A stretch of DNA of 64,000 nt from Spirochaeta cellobiosiphila DSM 17781 (lineage in GTDB: Bacteria; Spirochaetota; Spirochaetia; DSM-17781). The notes under the pieces were generated by a model. The model saw only the letters and a list, made by a program, of their open reading frames with translations, did no database searches and was not told the DNA's origin. The stretch spans positions 118,876-182,875 of the forward strand of contig NZ_KE384556.1 of assembly GCF_000426705.1 (NCBI RefSeq), given 5' to 3'. Made by a program: the position numbers and the translations under genes. Positions within the stretch are counted from its first letter, which is position 1. The number at the start of each line of letters is the position of its first letter. This document shows, in pieces, positions 54,547 to 62,662 of the stretch.

Positions 54547-55517
54547 GATCCACTGGAAGGAATATCATTCCTGGCGTATTTGACACCATGAATCTTGATT
54601 CCTTCCTTGTTCAATAAAGTGATGAGTCCCCCGGAATTCCCCAGATAGATAGAATCTGCCGGAAGTGTGATGTCCAATACAGCACCGGAGGCCAGGGACT
54701 CATGTGCCAGGTAGTATTTATTTTTTGATTGATCCAATAAAGACCAACCATTCAGATTTATAGATTGGGCTGTGGGGTTGAACAGGAGTATTCTTTCCTT
54801 TCCCTGATCCGCCCCTAAAGGATTAATCAAGGCAGCCATAATTTTAACAGAACCAAAGCTGAACTGATCATGGTATTCATTATCTGCCAAAGGATTGCCA
54901 CTAATCTCATCAGTATGCCAAGTTTGTGATTGAAAGGCTAAGAATACAGCGGCCCATTTATGGGACTGGGGTAGGTAAAAAAGCAATCCCCCATCCTGAT
55001 AAACACCATTATCAGACATCCACCGACCAAAGTTACCTTGATTCATATGAATATCATGGATGCCGTTACCCGGTTTGAATCCAAAATACTTATCCCGTTT
55101 GTCTTTCTCCGGCCCCCACTTCTGGCCGAAAGCATACACATCCCCTTCCTCTGATTGAACCTTATTAACAAGATTCTGGATTTTCTCATTCAAATCATTG
55201 TCAGGTCCCGGAATATTAAAAGGAAGGGGGACAATCTTTTCGGGATCAAAAAGATTACCCCTAATATAATCAAGTCCCCGGTCAAGAGGGTGAAAGCCAT
55301 AATTAAAATCTTTAATGACCTCGATAATCGGATGATTAAAATCATCGTCAATAATATAAAGGACTTCCGATGGGGTAGCTTGAGATTTCACATTGACAGC
55401 AATACGATGGAGATCAGTCTCATCATTAATGAGAATTTGAAAATGGGGATTGTCACCAGTACCCAACTTATACTCAATAACCTTACCCTTCAAAGTTCCA
55501 TATCTATCTAAGCTCAT
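54531..55517 (-). CDS. DUF2278 protein with C-terminal lamin-tail-like domain
   Basis: A 328-residue protein. DUF2278 covers about residues 1-220 (YGTLKGKVIEYKLGTGDNPH, VYAFGQKWGPEKDKRDKYFG, GNGIHDIHMNQGN, a histidine-aspartate-asparagine set suggestive of an active or metal site). A C-terminal beta-sandwich like the LTD domain follows (ILLFNPTAQSINLNGWSLLD, GLITLLNKEGIKIHGVKYA). No signal peptide. Function unknown; LTD domains often sit beside nuclease or adhesin modules. Overlaps the TPR gene at its end. Confidence 0.8.
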   Translation of the reverse strand: MSLDRYGTLKGKVIEYKLGTGDNPHFQILINDETDLHRIAVNVKSQATPSEVLYIIDDDFNHPIIEVIKDFNYGFHPLDRGLDYIRGNLFDPEKIVPLPFNIPGPDNDLNEKIQNLVNKVQSEEGDVYAFGQKWGPEKDKRDKYFGFKPGNGIHDIHMNQGNFGRWMSDNGVYQDGGLLFYLPQSHKWAAVFLAFQSQTWHTDEISGNPLADNEYHDQFSFGSVKIMAALINPLGADQGKERILLFNPTAQSINLNGWSLLDQSKNKYYLAHESLASGAVLDITLPADSIYLGNSGGLITLLNKEGIKIHGVKYARNDIPSSGSYLVF

Positions 55518-55584
55518 ACTTCTTTACCATCCTTTTTATATTGATGCTTAAAGATTATCCCCAACCCCTTTAGTTCGCAAGTCC

Positions 55585-56055
55585 TTATTTGATCCAGATT
55601 TGATAAGTATAATCGATATTAGAATGAAACTTCTGTTCAAAGACCCTGTGGAAACAATCAGGAATATCAGGAAAGCCCACATTCCCCTCCACCCGGGTAT
55701 GAACGATTGACCTGTGAATCGTATCAGCATAGGGAAGAAAAGCCTGGTAGATCTGTCCTCCACCGGAGACAATCACATGATCAGTTTTAGTTTCCAGTTC
55801 TGTAATCGCCTCTTCAATAGATGGGAAAAAGATAACATCAGCTTCTTCAGAGGAAGTTACTGTTCTACTTATCACAGCATAATGGCGATTAGGGAGTTTA
55901 CCCATTGATTCAAATGTTTTACGTCCTACCACAATCCACTGATTGTAGGTAATGGCTTTAAAAAGCAACTGCTCCCCCTTCACTTTCCAGGGGATATCCA
56001 GATCAGAACCTATGATTCCATTTTCAGAAACCGCTGCCATAAGAGAAATTTTCAC
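55585..56055 (-). CDS. folA: Dihydrofolate reductase
   Basis: A 156-residue enzyme reducing dihydrofolate with NADPH in folate metabolism. It has the N-terminal [21 protein letters not shown] (acidic substrate residue region), [21 protein letters not shown], and [20 protein letters not shown]. The start is GTG with GGAGG six bases upstream. Size is normal. It is divergent from the hydroxyacid dehydrogenase gene. No thymidylate synthase is adjacent. Confidence 0.95.
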   Translation of the reverse strand: MKISLMAAVSENGIIGSDLDIPWKVKGEQLLFKAITYNQWIVVGRKTFESMGKLPNRHYAVISRTVTSSEEADVIFFPSIEEAITELETKTDHVIVSGGGQIYQAFLPYADTIHRSIVHTRVEGNVGFPDIPDCFHRVFEQKFHSNIDYTYQIWIK

Positions 56056-56152
56056 AATAAACCTCCGCTTCTGAGTTTTACATTATTTTCCTTTCATGGG
56101 AAGGATTTTTCCCCTAGAATAGGACGATACCCCCAGCAGTAAGGAGCTTACA

Positions 56153-57136
56153 ATGAAGATACTCATTATGACATCCGAAGACAGGGTTAGAAAATACTAT
56201 GACCTCACAACCCTTCCTAAGGATTTCGAACTTATATTCAAAGACATAACAGATCCCATTGATGAGATCCTTAGTACGGCAAGGGAAGCCCAGGCCCTCT
56301 TCGCAGATTCCATCGCCCAGGTTCCGGCAAAACTCATTCAGGGCTTGAACAAACTCAAGATCATCCATGCAGAGGGTGTGGGATATAATGGAATAGACGG
56401 AGAAGCCGCCGCTAAACAGGGAGTCTACCTTTGTAATAATGCAGGGGTTAATGCCAAAGCTGTCGCAGAACAGACAATCTTACTCATATTGGCCCTTCAG
56501 CGACGCCTTAAAGAAGGGGATCACTTGGTAAAAAATGGTCAGCAAATCCAGACGAAGGGACGCTTCATTATGGAAGGAATACCTGAGTTAGGAGATTCTG
56601 TAGTAGGCCTCATTGGTTTTGGTGCCATTGCCAGGAAAACAGCCCTGCTCCTCAAGGCCTTTGGATGCTCTATACTATGCTACTCCAGACATAAGCCAGA
56701 GGACTTAGATCACTACGGGGCTGAATATAAAGAGCTTGATGAGCTACTGCAGGAATCGGATATTGTCAGTCTACACCTACCCGCGAACAAAACAACCAAT
56801 CAAATGGTGAATAAGGATTTCCTTTATAAAATGAAGAAGGGAGCTCTGTTGATCAATACAGCACGGGGAGAATTGGTTCAGCAGGAAGATCTCTGTGAAG
56901 CATTGATAGAAGGACACATCGGAGGAGCAGGACTGGATACATTAGCCCCTGAACCGGTACAGGATGACAATCCTCTTCTGAACTTAGGAGAAGCTTTCGA
57001 TTACAAATTGCTCTTGTCCCCCCATATTGGAGGAACCACTACTAGTGTCTTTAAAAGAGCACACCAGGGTGTATGGTCCAATATAATACGGGTTCAGAAA
57101 GGACAACGCCCTCTTAATATTGTTAATGGTTTGTAG
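56153..57136 (+). CDS. D-isomer-specific 2-hydroxyacid dehydrogenase
   Basis: A 327-residue NAD-dependent dehydrogenase. Nucleotide-binding loop GLIGFGAIA, the INTARGELVQQEDL arginine motif, GGAGLDTLAPEPVQ with the glutamate, and SPHIGGTTT with the catalytic histidine. The substrate could be lactate, glycerate, or another 2-oxoacid; phosphoglycerate is less likely because the C-terminal regulatory domain is absent. AAGGAG seven bases upstream. A hairpin and repeats follow before the GNAT gene. Confidence 0.9.
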   Translation: MKILIMTSEDRVRKYYDLTTLPKDFELIFKDITDPIDEILSTAREAQALFADSIAQVPAKLIQGLNKLKIIHAEGVGYNGIDGEAAAKQGVYLCNNAGVNAKAVAEQTILLILALQRRLKEGDHLVKNGQQIQTKGRFIMEGIPELGDSVVGLIGFGAIARKTALLLKAFGCSILCYSRHKPEDLDHYGAEYKELDELLQESDIVSLHLPANKTTNQMVNKDFLYKMKKGALLINTARGELVQQEDLCEALIEGHIGGAGLDTLAPEPVQDDNPLLNLGEAFDYKLLLSPHIGGTTTSVFKRAHQGVWSNIIRVQKGQRPLNIVNGL

Positions 57137-57145
57137 ATTCTCTAG

Positions 57146-57207
57146 AAATGCTTGTAAGCAAACCAGATATTTGGTCTAAGCATTTTGCCCATTTGGTCTA
57201 AGCATTT
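57146..57207. repeat. Direct repeats and hairpin at 22-bp spacing
   Basis: ATTTGGTCTAAGCATTT occurs at 57169-57185 and again at 57191-57207, exactly 22 bp apart. The upstream AAATGCTT (57146-57153) pairs with AAGCATTT of the first copy, and ACCA/TGGT extends the stem. The second copy runs into the end of the GNAT gene. Perhaps a shared terminator or a regulatory repeat. Confidence 0.65.
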
Positions 57208-57721
57208 ATTCCCTTTCAGCCTTATATTCATCTTCAAGAATGCTCATAAGGTATAATGACCAGAACTGGTCCCCCATTTTTTTAATATCACGAAGGAGTC
57301 CTTCGACCTGGAATCCTGCCTTTTCATAGGCACGCAAGGCTCCCTTATTAAAGGCAAAAACACCCAGTTCTACCCGATGAGCCTTATACTGACCAAAGGC
57401 GATGACCAAAGCCTTTTTAACGAGAAGAGTTCCGATACCTTGACCTCTTTTATGAGGATCAACCAGAACTGTGCCCAGGTGAACCATTTGATTATCCCTG
57501 TCGATCCTTAACTTGATATGCCCTACAGGCTTCCCCTCTTCTTCAAGAGTGTAGAAATGCGCCTCCTCTGTGGTTTGACCTTTTGTGACGGCCTCTTCCA
57601 ACTGACCTATAGTAAGGGGATAGGTATAATTAGTACCACTCCATTGCACACAAAATTCCCGGGAAGCGACACAGTTGATGATCCAGGGATAGTCCCCGGG
57701 AGTGGTCAATCGCATATTCAT
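57206..57721 (-). CDS. GNAT-family N-acetyltransferase
   Basis: A 171-residue acetyl-CoA-dependent transferase of the RimJ/RimL type: RLTTPGDYPWIINCVASREF, LGTVLVDPHKRGQGIGTLLVKKAL (acetyl-CoA pyrophosphate loop), ALRAYEKAGFQVEGLLRDI at the end. Substrate unknown; such enzymes modify protein N-termini, polyamines or antibiotics. No strong ribosome site is seen, so start could be the second methionine two codons on (57715). Confidence 0.85.
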   Translation of the reverse strand: MNMRLTTPGDYPWIINCVASREFCVQWSGTNYTYPLTIGQLEEAVTKGQTTEEAHFYTLEEEGKPVGHIKLRIDRDNQMVHLGTVLVDPHKRGQGIGTLLVKKALVIAFGQYKAHRVELGVFAFNKGALRAYEKAGFQVEGLLRDIKKMGDQFWSLYLMSILEDEYKAERE

Positions 57722-57767
57722 AAATCTAGTGTAATGGAGATTTTGTTAATTAGTCAATTTATCAATC

Positions 57768-57796
57768 TTGTTATTGCTGACCCACTTATGCATAAT
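57768..57796 (+). promoter_or_regulatory. Promoter of the second MCP gene, predicted leaderless
   Basis: TTGTTA (57768-57773), 17-bp spacer, CATAAT (57791-57796); the ATG is eight bases downstream of the -10. No ribosome site lies before this ATG. Confidence 0.5.
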
Positions 57797-57803
57797 TATA
57801 TAT

Positions 57804-59681
57804 ATGAAGATAAGACTAAAGTTTCTCTTAGTATTGTTGTTAGTGATTGGCGGATTTGTTTTCATGATGCTTATCAACAAAGTAAGCAGAGATCAGACCA
57901 ATGCCATACATGATATCCAGCTTAAAACATTAGAATCTCTCATCACCTGGAAAGAGCTTCAACAATCTCTACTAATAATGAATTACTCCGACAAAGGATT
58001 GGCCCTTACGAAGGGGCGCTTTGAGGAGAGTAGACAAAATGTGGCTAATGGAATTAAAGCACTCCAACTGGGAATTCAGCTCAATGGCTTATCCTCAGAA
58101 CTGGGAGAGGTCCTGGATAAAATCAATTCCACATGGATCCCTTATGAAAAAAAGATAGATAATCTTAATAGTGAATTACTAAAAATAGGGGGCACAGAGG
58201 CTGTTGATTATATGGCAGACCATTCCTTATATGGATTGGTCCTGTTAGGAAAACAGAACAATTGGGAGAGTCAGGAGTTTTTAAACAAATTAGCTTCAGA
58301 TGTAGCCTCATTGAATCAATCCCTGGATGGATCCATCGCCAATATCAGTGCCCTTAGCAATAGGATCACCCATGAGATTGAAGAAACCCAAAAGAGAGAT
58401 TCTCTTTTGGCAAACATCATTAGTGTAGTGGTCATTGGGATCATATTCATCTTTACCTTCCTCTTTTCATCACGTATTACGAAACGTGTTAAAGACATGA
58501 GTGAAGCCGTACAGAAGGTGGCGGATCAGGACCTAAGCCACACAACCATTATTAATGGTAGAGATGAAATCTCTCAATTAGGACAATACTTGAACCAGAT
58601 AATCATTGATCTTAATGATTTCTTCAGCCACGTCCAGGGTACAGGGGTCAGCATTAGTGAGGAAAGTTCGGAGATATCTTCCGCCAGTCATGAGTCTACT
58701 GTGGCCATTGAACAGATATCCAAGAACATAGAAACACTGAACAAGAACTTTCAAGTCATTACCAGAACCGTATCGGAAACAACAGGCAGTTTGTCTTACA
58801 TTGTAGATAACGTAGAGGGCTTAAGCAAACAAACAATACAGCAAAAGGAAGCCATTCAGGATACATCCAGTGCTGTTGAAGAAATGAATGCCTCCATTCA
58901 GTCTGTGTCCAAATTGACAGAAGAACGTAAACAGGGTGCCCTCATTCTACGGGAGACCGTCAGAGAAGGGGGAGAAAAGATAGAACATACTTTTATGTCT
59001 ATTAAAAATATCAATCAGGAAATCGATAATATGCTGGAGATCATTACCATCATTGATGCAATAGCCCAGCAAACGAATGTACTCAGTATGAATGCTGCTA
59101 TCGAATCAGCCCATGCAGGAGAAGCAGGTAAAGGTTTTGCTGTGGTAGCAGAGGAAATCAGAACCCTGGCCGAGTCTACTACAGAAAATGCTTCCATGAT
59201 TGATGATTCCCTTAGAAATGTGACAACCAAGATCAAACAGGCCCTTGAATTTAGTCAGATAAGTACAGATAGCTTTCAGTCTATTTATGAAGAAATGTCC
59301 ATCTTTACCCAGGCCCTGGAAGAGATCAATTCCAATATGAAGGAATTATACTCTGGAAGTCGCAACATCCTGCAGACTGCGACTACCAGCCAGAACATCA
59401 TTGAAGGGATCACAGAGGAAACCAATTCCATTGAAACACAGAGCATGACAATCAAAAACGGAATAACTCAGCTAGAAGGAATTACCCAGGAAGCTGGTTT
59501 AGGGCTAAGAGAGATAGAACAAGGGGTTAGAGAAATTCATGAGTCCATGGTACAAATCAGAGATAAAAACATGGAATCCAGTAGCAATATTCAGGATTTG
59601 ACTAAGGCAATATCTGTCTATAAAACCTTGAAAGAGGATGTTGATCCAGAGACAGGGGTGACAAAAGCCAAAGAGGATTGA
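57804..59681 (+). CDS. Methyl-accepting chemotaxis protein
   Basis: A 625-residue chemoreceptor. TM1 (residues about 3-22) and TM2 (about 195-215) flank a helical sensor domain; HAMP follows ([20 protein letters not shown]), then a signalling domain with the tip [20 protein letters not shown] and [15 protein letters not shown]. It lacks a CheR pentapeptide at the C-terminus. The methionine at 57804 is chosen because it starts the basic-hydrophobic segment [16 protein letters not shown]; the 12 extra residues upstream lack a ribosome site. It differs in sensor from the other MCP, so probably binds a different ligand. Confidence 0.93.
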   Translation: MKIRLKFLLVLLLVIGGFVFMMLINKVSRDQTNAIHDIQLKTLESLITWKELQQSLLIMNYSDKGLALTKGRFEESRQNVANGIKALQLGIQLNGLSSELGEVLDKINSTWIPYEKKIDNLNSELLKIGGTEAVDYMADHSLYGLVLLGKQNNWESQEFLNKLASDVASLNQSLDGSIANISALSNRITHEIEETQKRDSLLANIISVVVIGIIFIFTFLFSSRITKRVKDMSEAVQKVADQDLSHTTIINGRDEISQLGQYLNQIIIDLNDFFSHVQGTGVSISEESSEISSASHESTVAIEQISKNIETLNKNFQVITRTVSETTGSLSYIVDNVEGLSKQTIQQKEAIQDTSSAVEEMNASIQSVSKLTEERKQGALILRETVREGGEKIEHTFMSIKNINQEIDNMLEIITIIDAIAQQTNVLSMNAAIESAHAGEAGKGFAVVAEEIRTLAESTTENASMIDDSLRNVTTKIKQALEFSQISTDSFQSIYEEMSIFTQALEEINSNMKELYSGSRNILQTATTSQNIIEGITEETNSIETQSMTIKNGITQLEGITQEAGLGLREIEQGVREIHESMVQIRDKNMESSSNIQDLTKAISVYKTLKEDVDPETGVTKAKED

Positions 59682-59698
59682 CAGTCCAAAACGAATTC

Positions 59699-59726
59699 GT
59701 TAACCTCTAAAACAATAATGGTTAAC
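59699..59726. promoter_or_regulatory. BirA operator of the biotin operon
   Basis: GTTAACC (59699-59705) and GGTTAAC (59720-59726) separated by 14 bases, with AA after the right arm; this matches the two-half-site form of BirA boxes with 14-16 bp spacing. It overlaps the birA start codon, so BirA probably represses its own operon when biotin is ample. A TTGACA at 59678-59683 could be the -35. Confidence 0.75.
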
Positions 59727-60644
59727 AACAAAACACTTATCCTGCAAATCCTACAAGAAAGCAAGGAAGCTTTATCCGGTGAAACCCTGGCAGAACAGCT
59801 GGGGATTAGCCGGGTGGCGGCCTGGAAACACATCAAGTCCCTCAAGGAAATGGGCTATCCTATTCGTTCCTCCAAGAAGGGTTATTATCTGGAAGAACAA
59901 AAAGATACCTTAAGCAGTTACGATTTTCCCGGGGAAGAAGACAAGGTTCATACTTTCTCCCAGATCAGTACAACCATGAATATAGCCAGAGATCTGGCCA
60001 TAAAAGGTCATCCTCATCACAGTGTTGTGTTTGCAGAGATTCAGGAAGAGGGCATTGGCCGGCGGGACAAGCATTGGGAGAGTCCAGAAGGGAACCTATA
60101 CTTGACCCAAATCAACAGAATCCCTCTGGCCGCGCATAAAGCCAATCTCATCCTCATGGGAGCTTCCCTGGCTATGGCAGAAGGGATCGAACAGCTGATG
60201 GACCTATCGATCGGGCTCAAATGGCCTAATGATTTTCATCTGGAGGGTTTAAAACTGGGAGGTATTCTAGTTGACCACTATATAAGGGGGGATCAAATCC
60301 TCTTCAGCAATATTGGCATAGGAATCAATAGACAATATGCCCCCTCAGAGACCCCAGGAGCGACTTGCCTTAAAGATCATGGGAACCTCCCCTCTCGCAA
60401 GGAATTATATAACAGCTTTAATGAGCGATGGTTAATCTATGAATCCCAACTGGAGAAGGGACCTATTCCCGACTTATGGAATCAACGTTGTTCCCATATG
60501 AACAAAGAAGTCCTTTATGTAGATAGAATGAGTTATGAAGGCCGCTTCCTGGGGGTTGGTCCCCTGGGACAGGCTCTTATAGATATAAATGGCGACACAA
60601 GAGAGCTCCTGGGGGGCTCTTTAGTTATAAAGGAGGGATCATGA
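59718..60644 (+). CDS. birA: Biotin protein ligase and biotin operon repressor
   Basis: A 308-residue bifunctional protein. N-terminal HTH (LILQILQESKEALSGETLAE, LGISRVAAWKHIKSLKEMGY), then the ligase core: biotin loop GIGRRDKHWESPEGNLYLTQ, KWPNDFHLEGLKLGGILVDH, FSNIGIGINRQY, and a C-terminal SH3-like domain. It makes biotinyl-AMP and attaches biotin to carrier proteins, and binds the box at its own 5' end. First gene of the birA-bioY-ECF operon; no ribosome site is visible before the ATG. Length agrees with E. coli BirA (321). Confidence 0.95.
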   Translation: MVNNKTLILQILQESKEALSGETLAEQLGISRVAAWKHIKSLKEMGYPIRSSKKGYYLEEQKDTLSSYDFPGEEDKVHTFSQISTTMNIARDLAIKGHPHHSVVFAEIQEEGIGRRDKHWESPEGNLYLTQINRIPLAAHKANLILMGASLAMAEGIEQLMDLSIGLKWPNDFHLEGLKLGGILVDHYIRGDQILFSNIGIGINRQYAPSETPGATCLKDHGNLPSRKELYNSFNERWLIYESQLEKGPIPDLWNQRCSHMNKEVLYVDRMSYEGRFLGVGPLGQALIDINGDTRELLGGSLVIKEGS

Positions 60645-61216
60645 AACGAAATGATTCATTAAAACTGTCTATTTTAGCGGCCCTGTTTGCCGCTTTGACA
60701 GCTGTAGGTTCTTATATAACCGTACCTGTTGGGCCTGTTCCCTTCGTACTGGCTAACATGTTTGTCCTCATGAGCGGCTTACTTTTAGGGCCCCTTTGGG
60801 GGGTGGTTAGTATGGGATTATACCTGCTTTTAGGTATTATTGGCTTACCTGTCTTTGCAGGGGCCACATCAGGTGTAGCCCGTTTCCTGGGACCTACAGG
60901 AGGCTTCCTGTTCGGCTACCTCTTAGCACCATTTGTGGTTGGGCTTGTGGTGATCGGGACAAAAAGATCTTTCTTGAGAGATTTGATTGCCATGATTCTG
61001 GGAGCTGTCAGTCTTTATGCTATTGGGATTCCCTGGCTGAATAATGTCACAGGAATGAATGATCTAGAGAAAGCGGCCGAGTCGATGATTCCCTATATGG
61101 CAGGAGATGTAGTCAAAGCCCTATTGGCGGCCCTCTTAGCTCAGATCCTCTATGTTTCCCTGGGAAGTTTATTACCGAAAGTATCACGTCATGCCAAACA
61201 TCATAAACATTCATAA
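60641..61216 (+). CDS. bioY: BioY biotin transporter S component
   Basis: A 191-residue inner-membrane biotin-binding component with six helices. Seen: FAALTAVGSYITVPVGPVPF, LGIIGLPVFAGATSGVARFLGPTGGF (the family's conserved loop with GATSG), and NDLEKAAESMIPYMAGDVVKA near the end. It starts with an ATGA overlap with birA. It forms an ECF complex with the next two genes' products. Confidence 0.96.
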   Translation: MKRNDSLKLSILAALFAALTAVGSYITVPVGPVPFVLANMFVLMSGLLLGPLWGVVSMGLYLLLGIIGLPVFAGATSGVARFLGPTGGFLFGYLLAPFVVGLVVIGTKRSFLRDLIAMILGAVSLYAIGIPWLNNVTGMNDLEKAAESMIPYMAGDVVKALLAALLAQILYVSLGSLLPKVSRHAKHHKHS

Positions 61217-61943
61217 ACTCAGTCATCAATTTGAGAACTCCCATTGGGGTCTTAAAGATATTACTCTATCTCTGGCGGAAGGCCAGTTCATTACCTTGTC
61301 CGGAGCCAATGGCTCTGGCAAGACCCTCTTAATGAGGCACTTGGTTGGTCTGGAACTTCCTACAGAAGGATATATTACCTACAAAAATCAAAACATTCAT
61401 AAGGACATTAAGACCGTAAGACAAGCTATCGGTATTGTGTTCCAGAACCCGGATCATCAGATTGTAGCCCCCTTTCTGGAGGAGGAAGTGGCTTTTGGTC
61501 TTCGTAACAGGAAGGAAAAAAAAGAAGTCATTCCTAAAAAGGTAGAAAAAGCGCTTCACCAGGTAGGACTTTCCCATAAAAAAGACAGAAATACCCAGTT
61601 TCTCTCCGGGGGAGAAAAGAAAAGACTAACCCTTGCATCGGTTCTTGTAATGGATCCTGAAGTCATTATCCTGGACGAACCCTTCACGGGCTTGGACTAT
61701 TCGGGAGTAGGAGAACTGCTAAGGATTCTGCAACAATTAAAGGAAGAAGGAAGAACGATCCTTATCATCAGTCATGATCTGGAAAAGTTCCTGGCCCTGT
61801 CAGATAGGCTCATCATTCTTCATCAGGGTAGGCTTGTTTATGATGAGCCCCTTGAAACCCTTCCTGATCTCAGACAATGGGATATTCATCCTCCCTATGA
61901 TTACCATATCAGACCCAAAGAGAGTCTATCTTGGTTGGATTAA
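61191..61943 (+). CDS. bioM: ECF transporter ATPase (BioM-like)
   Basis: A 250-residue ABC ATPase: Walker A LSGANGSGKTLL, Q-loop FQNPDHQIVAPFLEEEVAFG (the ECF-A form), signature LSGGEKKRLTLASVL, Walker B VIILDEPFTGLD. Sits after bioY and before the T component. A single A subunit is present, so it probably works as a homodimer. Start 61191 overlaps bioY by 26 bp; a longer frame from 61152 would overlap bioY more. Together with BioY and BioN it drives high-affinity biotin uptake. Confidence 0.92.
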   Translation: MPNIINIHKLSHQFENSHWGLKDITLSLAEGQFITLSGANGSGKTLLMRHLVGLELPTEGYITYKNQNIHKDIKTVRQAIGIVFQNPDHQIVAPFLEEEVAFGLRNRKEKKEVIPKKVEKALHQVGLSHKKDRNTQFLSGGEKKRLTLASVLVMDPEVIILDEPFTGLDYSGVGELLRILQQLKEEGRTILIISHDLEKFLALSDRLIILHQGRLVYDEPLETLPDLRQWDIHPPYDYHIRPKESLSWLD

Positions 61944-61945
61944 AC

Positions 61946-62662
61946 ATGTTCTCCTATCAGACAGGGACGACCCTACTCCATCGCATACAGGCGGCTCCCA
62001 AAATCATGGGCTTAATTATCCTGTCCTTCGGGTATTATCAATTGCAGGGTGTTGAAACAGCCATTCTCTTACTTCTCATGACCCTTCTGAGCAGGATAAT
62101 GAAGATCAGAACAAAGCTGTTAAGCAAAACGACCATAATACTGGCGCTGCTTTTGGCTATGGCTCCCTTTTGGGCTAAAAGGGTACTAAACTATCCCGTC
62201 CTGAATCAGGGATTGGATAATGTTTGCACCTTTCTTCAATTGCTATTGTGGGGACAATGGCTTGTTAAAACCACCTCTCCAGAGGATATGCAGAAAGGAG
62301 TCATCCAACTTCTTTGGTTCCTTCCTGCTGTTATAAAAACGAGAATAAGTACATTAATATCCTTGTCCATTAGGGCCATTCCCTTATTAGAACAGGAATA
62401 TAGAAAGCAAAGAGAGGGAGCCTTGTTGAGAGGTTATAAAGCCTCCCCCTTTAGTATGATCCGTTATTCCTTAGCTCCTTTGATGATTAGAACCTTTGTT
62501 TTAGCGGATCATCTGGGCGATGCCTTTCTGACCCGATCCTATAGCGATCATCGAACGCTTAACGAAGCCCCCTGGGCAGGAAGGGATATTCTATTCCTCT
62601 TCTTCAGTTTCGTCCTTTCTCTTATGGGGTTGAGCATACATACCTACTTCATTCCAATCTAA
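61946..62662 (+). CDS. bioN: ECF transporter T component (BioN-like)
   Basis: A 238-residue inner-membrane coupling protein. Several helices; the coupling helix with the A-R-G-like motif is EGALLRGYKASPF. Its start is three bases after the ATPase stop. Start 61946 is the first methionine clear of the upstream stop. Last 72 bp overlap the convergent CreD-like gene, which is an unusually long antisense overlap. BioN joins BioM to BioY. Confidence 0.87.
   Translation: MFSYQTGTTLLHRIQAAPKIMGLIILSFGYYQLQGVETAILLLLMTLLSRIMKIRTKLLSKTTIILALLLAMAPFWAKRVLNYPVLNQGLDNVCTFLQLLLWGQWLVKTTSPEDMQKGVIQLLWFLPAVIKTRISTLISLSIRAIPLLEQEYRKQREGALLRGYKASPFSMIRYSLAPLMIRTFVLADHLGDAFLTRSYSDHRTLNEAPWAGRDILFLFFSFVLSLMGLSIHTYFIPI

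Noticed and set aside
57169..57207. Insertion-sequence or CRISPR remnant
   Set aside because: Only two copies, 22-bp spacing, no transposase or target duplication.
59684..60640. Riboswitch before bioY
   Set aside because: bioY overlaps birA, leaving no leader; the control site is the BirA box before birA.
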